Below, one piece after another: positions 59,705 through 64,000 of a stretch of 64,000 bases of DNA. Each line of letters opens with the position of its first letter. Within the stretch, counting starts at the first letter, position 1. Origin of the DNA: Leguminivora glycinivorella (taxonomy: Eukaryota; Arthropoda; Insecta; Lepidoptera; Tortricidae); contig NC_062980.1 in NCBI RefSeq assembly GCF_023078275.1, positions 15,146,783 to 15,210,782 of the forward strand, read 5' to 3'. Made by a program: the position numbers and the translations under genes. A model generated the notes under the pieces. That model made no database searches. It was not told the origin of the DNA and saw only the letters and a list, made by a program, of their open reading frames with translations.

Positions 59705-62533
59705 GTAATTATAAGTTTAAGTGTTTGTTATGTTGTGTTTTATTGTATTTGCGCAGACGTCTGAACGTTCACGTGGTTTGGTTTCAGTTGGCTCAATACC
59801 AATCTGTCAAGTATGAGGTGTACCCACTGTCCCCAGTATCTAGACATAGGCTGAGTAAGTATTATCTGTTTTTGCATACTTTATCTCTCGTGTTAATGCA
59901 AATCATACTACGTTTCCCTTTATCCTTATCATATCCATGTTTTATCAGAGTCTGGATGATTTATCATGCATTAAATACCTTAATATCTGTTTAGGCTATA
60001 AGACTTTCTTTGAGCCTTGTATTGTCAATACAGTTTTGTAACCATGCCCTAAGAATCTTGTATGACTCTTTCTTTCGTACTTCATGTCTTGTCAATAAAC
60101 CTATCAAGCCTAATCATTTTAGATGCCATCATAAAATTCTTATTACATGGATCTTTATACTCATTAATAATTAAATCAATAGGATATTTCCTACCTTAGT
60201 AGTCTTAATACCATAAACATGTTTACCACAATATTGACATAGATGTATCAACAAACAATTTCTGATATCACTGTCTAAGATAGCATTATGATAACATACT
60301 TCCTGCATAATTTTGAAATATAGAGTATTTCTAAGGTCCATTGATAAGATAACCACCACATAATGTTACTTAGGAACAATACTCTTGATTATTTTGGCCA
60401 TGCCCATAAACAATTTTTTTTTCTCAAAAGTGTCCGATAAGCAATTGACTTCCCAGTATTTACACCATGCCATAGTCGACAATGAGCACTCAGTTCCTAG
60501 AAGCCTAATTGTGGTAGCCCAAAATCAACCTTGCTTAAATTTGATTGAACACTGTACATACTATAAAACTAAATTAGGGTTTAAAGTGTTTAAACTGATT
60601 CCTTGCTCAGAGATGCTACCTACCCATTTACTTTTAGCACAATTTCATAGCTATTATGGACCTTAATGACAATTTCATCCAATACCTGAGGGTTGTAATA
60701 ATATTTTGGGTAACACATGGGTTCCCGATTACTAATAAGGTGCTGAAATCCAATCATAGTGTTCTAAATGATAGGAAATGAATAAGATATGGCACCATCA
60801 CATAAACTCATAAGATATTTTACATCTGAGATTTGATTTCAACAAAAAATCTGAATAAAAGGTTTTTTATCGCACATAAAGGTAATGTAACAGAAAGTCA
60901 TTACTGGTCCTCATATATATAATTTTCATTCTCATTAAATAAGAATAATGTAATGTTTAAATTGTATAAAATGAAATAAGGACAAACATTCTTATCAAAT
61001 GTTTTTATTATGAAAGGAAATAGTATGAAATATGAACTATCAACAGTGCACTTTATTGTAAACATTGTTACATATTATATTACACAACAAACAATATTCA
61101 TTATGACTTAGATGTTTATTATTATACAATTCATGTTTATAGGAAATAAAACATCTGCTATTGACATTAAATTTTATCCATTGTCTAAATGCCAAAAATG
61201 TACATAGATTTCAAGTTTAGCATAATATTGTTGCATTTTTTTGGTACTTTTTAATGTCAAGGCAGGTCAACACATACCAAGCAGTGTTGAAACAACTAAT
61301 GTAGGCATTACTGGATAGCTGGGTCCACATACATTTTGCTCGGCCGAGCAACCTGCCCCACCAAGGCACATCTATATTATATTTGCCACTTGAGCACATT
61401 GCCTCGTGGCGTGCCTCACTCTGCGGACCCAGCTATTGAGGCATAGACATACAAAAAAAAGGTGTATGCTGTTTCTACTGTACCAACCAAATGCAATTAT
61501 GAAAATTACAGTTACAATATCTGGACGACCGAGCTTTGCTCAGTTCTGTTTCGTATCCTTGACCTGTGTCGCCATCTAGTTCAAAAATAAATAGTACCTA
61601 CATCGAGCGAAAGAATTCTCAGTCTTAACAACACAACTACTCTACACGAGATGGCGCGCGTTTCGCCACAAAAGCTCAAATAGTGTATTTTTCTATTTGT
61701 GTTAGCCTTGACCTGTGTCGCCATCTAGTCTTTGCAATAAATAGTACTTACATCGACCGAAAGAATTCTGTCTTAACAGTACAACTACTGCACACGAGAT
61801 GGCGCGCGAAGAAAAACGCATGAAAACTCGAAAATTCGCGTTTTCCGGGACCTAAGGATAAGTTAGATCGATTTTTCACCCCCGAAAACCCCCACATAAC
61901 AAATTTCAGTGAAATCGTTAGAGCGGTTTCCGAGATCGTCGGTATATATAAATAAATAAATAAATATACAAGAATTGCTCGTTTAAAAGTATAAGATTAC
62001 AATCTACTTCTTCAGTTGTTCCCTCAATGCTGAGGATCGTGACATCATGTCATTCTGTTGAAGACTAGGTCCCTCTCCCTTCATAGAGGGGCTCCCTAGT
62101 GGGGGGGGGGGAGCCTGAGCACAAGATGTGCCTTCAACTTTGCCCTCATAATTATTCTCTCCAGAAACCAGTTACCAGTTACATTTCTCTACATTACAAT
62201 AATACCTTTATATTTGGTATTTAAATGGTAAAACTTCAGATACCTCAATTTCTAAAAGGTGCGTTTTTATTGCGCTTAAACTTCATGTATTACCTACATT
62301 CATACCATGCAATAACCGCTAACCAAGTCCTTCAACTTTCAGGTCTAGTTAAGAGAAAGATGCTGGTCCTAGACCTAGACGAGACGTTAATCCATTCGCA
62401 TCACGACGCGATGCTGCGGCCGACGGTGAAGCCGGGGACGCCGCCAGACTTCGTCCTGAAAGTCACCATAGACAAGCATCCCGTCAGGTTCTTTGTGCAC
62501 AAGCGGCCACATGTTGACTACTTTCTTGATATA
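59606..62533 (+). CDS. CTDNEP1: CTD nuclear envelope phosphatase 1 / Dullard-like, 5' part (3 exons seen)
   Basis: In the family this HAD-type serine/threonine phosphatase sits in the nuclear envelope/ER and dephosphorylates lipin. Exons: 59,606-59,704; 59,788-59,854; 62,343-62,533, giving 120 residues. The N-terminal hydrophobic segment MGLRAFMLLASKVWSCVCYM (about 7-26) is the membrane anchor. Then come QYQSVKYEVYPLSPVSRHRL and the catalytic MLVLDLDETLIHSHHD, with the nucleophilic aspartate at about residue 66, and VKPGTPPDFVLKVTID, HPVRFFVHKRPHVDYFLDI. An upstream in-frame ATG at 59,606 was chosen over 59,624. The remaining exons (about half of the protein) are not found before the window ends. 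It is divergent from AP-2 mu. Confidence 0.93.
59788..59854 (+). CDS. CTDNEP1: CTDNEP1-like exon 2
   Basis: 67 nt after TTGGTTTCAG: LAQYQSVKYEVYPLSPVSRH and RL, donor GTAAGT, phase 1. It is nearly identical to the family's PLSPVSR segment. Confidence 0.9.
61312..61440. mobile_element. MITE, GCTCGGCCGAGC family, copy 2
   Basis: ATAGCTGGGTCCACA and its near-complement TGCGGACCCAGCTAT bound the segment, which shares TTTGCTCGGCCGAGCAACCT and AGCACATTGCCTCG with copy 1. It lies in CTDNEP1-like intron 2. Confidence 0.7.
61548..61990. repeat. duplicated block with CGCCATCTAG, followed by a LINE-like tail
   Basis: GACCTGTGTCGCCATCTAG and CACGAGATGGCGCGCG bound two similar units at about 61,558-61,670 and 61,708-61,808. 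After them come TCGTTAGAGCGGTTTCCGAG and ATAAATAAATAAATA, a retroelement-like tail. Confidence 0.5.
62343..62533 (+). CDS. CTDNEP1: CTDNEP1-like exon 3 (catalytic DLDET)
   Basis: 191 nt after CTTTCAG. It carries the DxDxT signature of HAD phosphatases (LDLDETLIHS) and ends FLDI in phase 0 at GTAAGT. The next exon should begin with a VSxWYELVVF-like sequence, which is not present up to 64,000. Confidence 0.93.
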
Positions 62534-62601
62534 GTAAGTGACTATTATTGCAATCTTTACCTATCTTGGAAATTCAATTCAAATTTATCTCATATCTATA
62601 A

Positions 62602-62756
62602 GGCGTCATCCATATATTACGTCACAGTGTAAGGGGGAGGGGGGGGTCATACTAAATGTGACAATCCCTGTTAAAGGGATACAAAAAAGCGTGACATAGG
62701 AGGGGGGAGGGGTCAAAAACCTGAAATTTGGTGTGACGTAATATGTGGATGATCCC
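62602..62756. mobile_element. PIF/Harbinger-type MITE, 155 bp
   Basis: GGCGTCATCCATATATTACG and CGTAATATGTGGATGATCCC form near-perfect inverted ends. TAA flanks both sides (62,599-62,601 and 62,757-62,759). It lies 68 bp after the donor of CTDNEP1-like exon 3. Confidence 0.8.
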
Positions 62757-62944
62757 TAACTACAAATGGAAAAGTATTACTTTGAAATAATTAGACTAAT
62801 TATTAATATAACTGCAGTCCTGACCACCAGGAGAGCTTGTCCTCAGCCACTGGAAAACTAGATTTAGGTCTAGGAATGATAATTATGTTTATATGTATTT
62901 TATATTAATTTTGTATGTGATTTTGTATTTTATTAAAAATAACA

Positions 62945-63060
62945 ATACCAATATATTTATTTCAAGAAATAAAATCAAGAAGAAAAATTCGATGGCCCCC
63001 ACACTAGGCACAGCCTGTATCGTGGGAACCTGAACCTCAGGAGAGTAACTATTAAATAAT
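62945..63060 (-). mobile_element. LINE 3'-end fragment
   Basis: TATTTATTTCAAGAAATAAA followed by CCCACACTAGGCACAGCCTG and CGTGGGAACCTGAA is a lepidopteran LINE 3' region in minus orientation; compare 8,815-8,945. Confidence 0.55.
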
Positions 63061-64000
63061 AGCTAGCTAAAGTATTAACATAATTATGTTTATTATAACT
63101 AAAAAGTAAGAAGTAGATATTTAAAAAAAATAAAGAGAACATTTGCATTAAAGAGAACTTATAAAGAGAGAGAGATGGAAGCCGGTCACGATGTTATTTA
63201 GTCAACAACACACCCTGTATGAATAAACAAACTTCATGGTTGCGAAAATAAATATTTCCTAATGTATACAGAAAGACAGGGACCATTTGCTAATAAAATT
63301 ACTTTAATTATTATTATGAGCATATTGCGTGCGTAAGTATTCCATGATCCACAAAAATACCAAATAAACGACGTTATCACGTTGTAAACACGGTTCATGA
63401 AGGACCCGTCTATTATTTTCGTTCATTCCATCTGCCGGCTTTCATGACTCAACCTGTACTATAAAGTTCGTTATTTTGAAACGTTTCATTCCCTTATGTA
63501 CATGTACACTAATGAATGGAACAAGATGAAATAAATTAAATTAACTAATATAAAGCGAGGTGTGAACACTTAGCACATGCATGCCACATGTGGCGTCTTT
63601 ATGAGACATGTTAATATGTAAATATACATGTACGACAGATACGAAGTACTCATTTTTGCCCTGGGGATGCAAACAAGCTCGACACGACATTGGGGATAGA
63701 ATACATATGTCTGCATAATTATTAGACATATATGGTGCGGTAAAGATATGATTTGTTTTGTTCGAAAAACTGACCAACCAATCAAATGCAGCTTTTTTGC
63801 AACTTAATATGTCCAAAGTCCCCGAACCCTTGGAAATCCGGAAGTCGCTGTCTGACTGTTAACTTCCCATGATCTATGATTAAACTATGTGTTAGTCAAG
63901 TGATATGATACTGGTCCTTTTAAATATGTAGATAAAGTTTAAAATTGTGGACGCCCGGAGCGTGCAGTGGGGTGGGCGGGCGTGTGTACATTCTATGCGG
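63061..64000. other. intronic end of window, nothing recognised
   Basis: Presumed CTDNEP1-like intron 3. No exon of that gene, RNA gene or transposon end could be supported. The last 60 bases become GC-rich (GTGGGGTGGGCGGGCG). Confidence 0.4.

Overview
The window is eukaryotic and very probably from a moth or butterfly (Lepidoptera). The genes have many exons with GT-AG introns, the intergenic DNA is AT-rich and packed with short DNA transposons, SINEs and LINE pieces of the kind common in Lepidoptera, and the encoded proteins are insect-like. There are no operons, CRISPR arrays or prokaryotic signals. Four host genes can be assembled exon by exon, with reading phase agreeing at nearly every junction.

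Layout. 1-1,694: minus-strand LINE cut by the window edge. 1,695-9,278: repeats and DNA transposons, no gene. 9,279-30,893 (+): an 11-exon AMP-forming acyl-CoA synthetase of the luciferin 4-monooxygenase-like / 4-coumarate-CoA-ligase-like family, 525 residues if one frame break in exon 5 is ignored. Its 15.5-kb second intron is full of transposons, including a broken Harbinger transposase and a 726-bp fold-back element. 32,090-36,960 (-): nearly full-length LINE with ORF1 (zinc knuckles) and ORF2 (endonuclease and reverse transcriptase). 39,097-43,156 (+): four-exon Hes-family bHLH-Orange repressor ending in WRPW (223 residues). 48,002-58,813 (-): nine-exon AP-2 clathrin adaptor mu subunit (440 residues). 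59,606 to beyond 62,533 (+): first three exons of a CTDNEP1/Dullard-like HAD phosphatase, divergent from AP-2 mu across about 0.8 kb. The rest of that gene lies past the window.

The host genes are not a pathway: a metabolic adenylating enzyme, a Notch-type transcriptional repressor, an endocytic adaptor and a nuclear-envelope phosphatase happen to be neighbours.

The most unusual theme is repeated copying of internal or 3' parts of exons, usually with the splice donor, into the intron that follows the same exon. It occurs for the synthetase exon 10 (four extra copies) and exon 2 (one, without donor), Hes exon 3 (one), AP-2 mu exon 6 (three) and exon 7 (one). Most copies are decayed. The Hes copy is exactly as long as its source (127 nt), still open, differs mostly by synonymous changes at its two ends, and lies behind a splice acceptor inside a MITE, so it could be a 165-nt in-frame cassette exon.

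The second theme is a dense set of DNA transposons whose ends and target-site duplications can be read directly: hAT-type (8-bp TSD), PIF/Harbinger-type (TTA/TAA), a piggyBac-type element (TTAA), and several fold-back elements inside the last AP-2 mu intron. All family calls rest on reading the sequence; no database search was possible.
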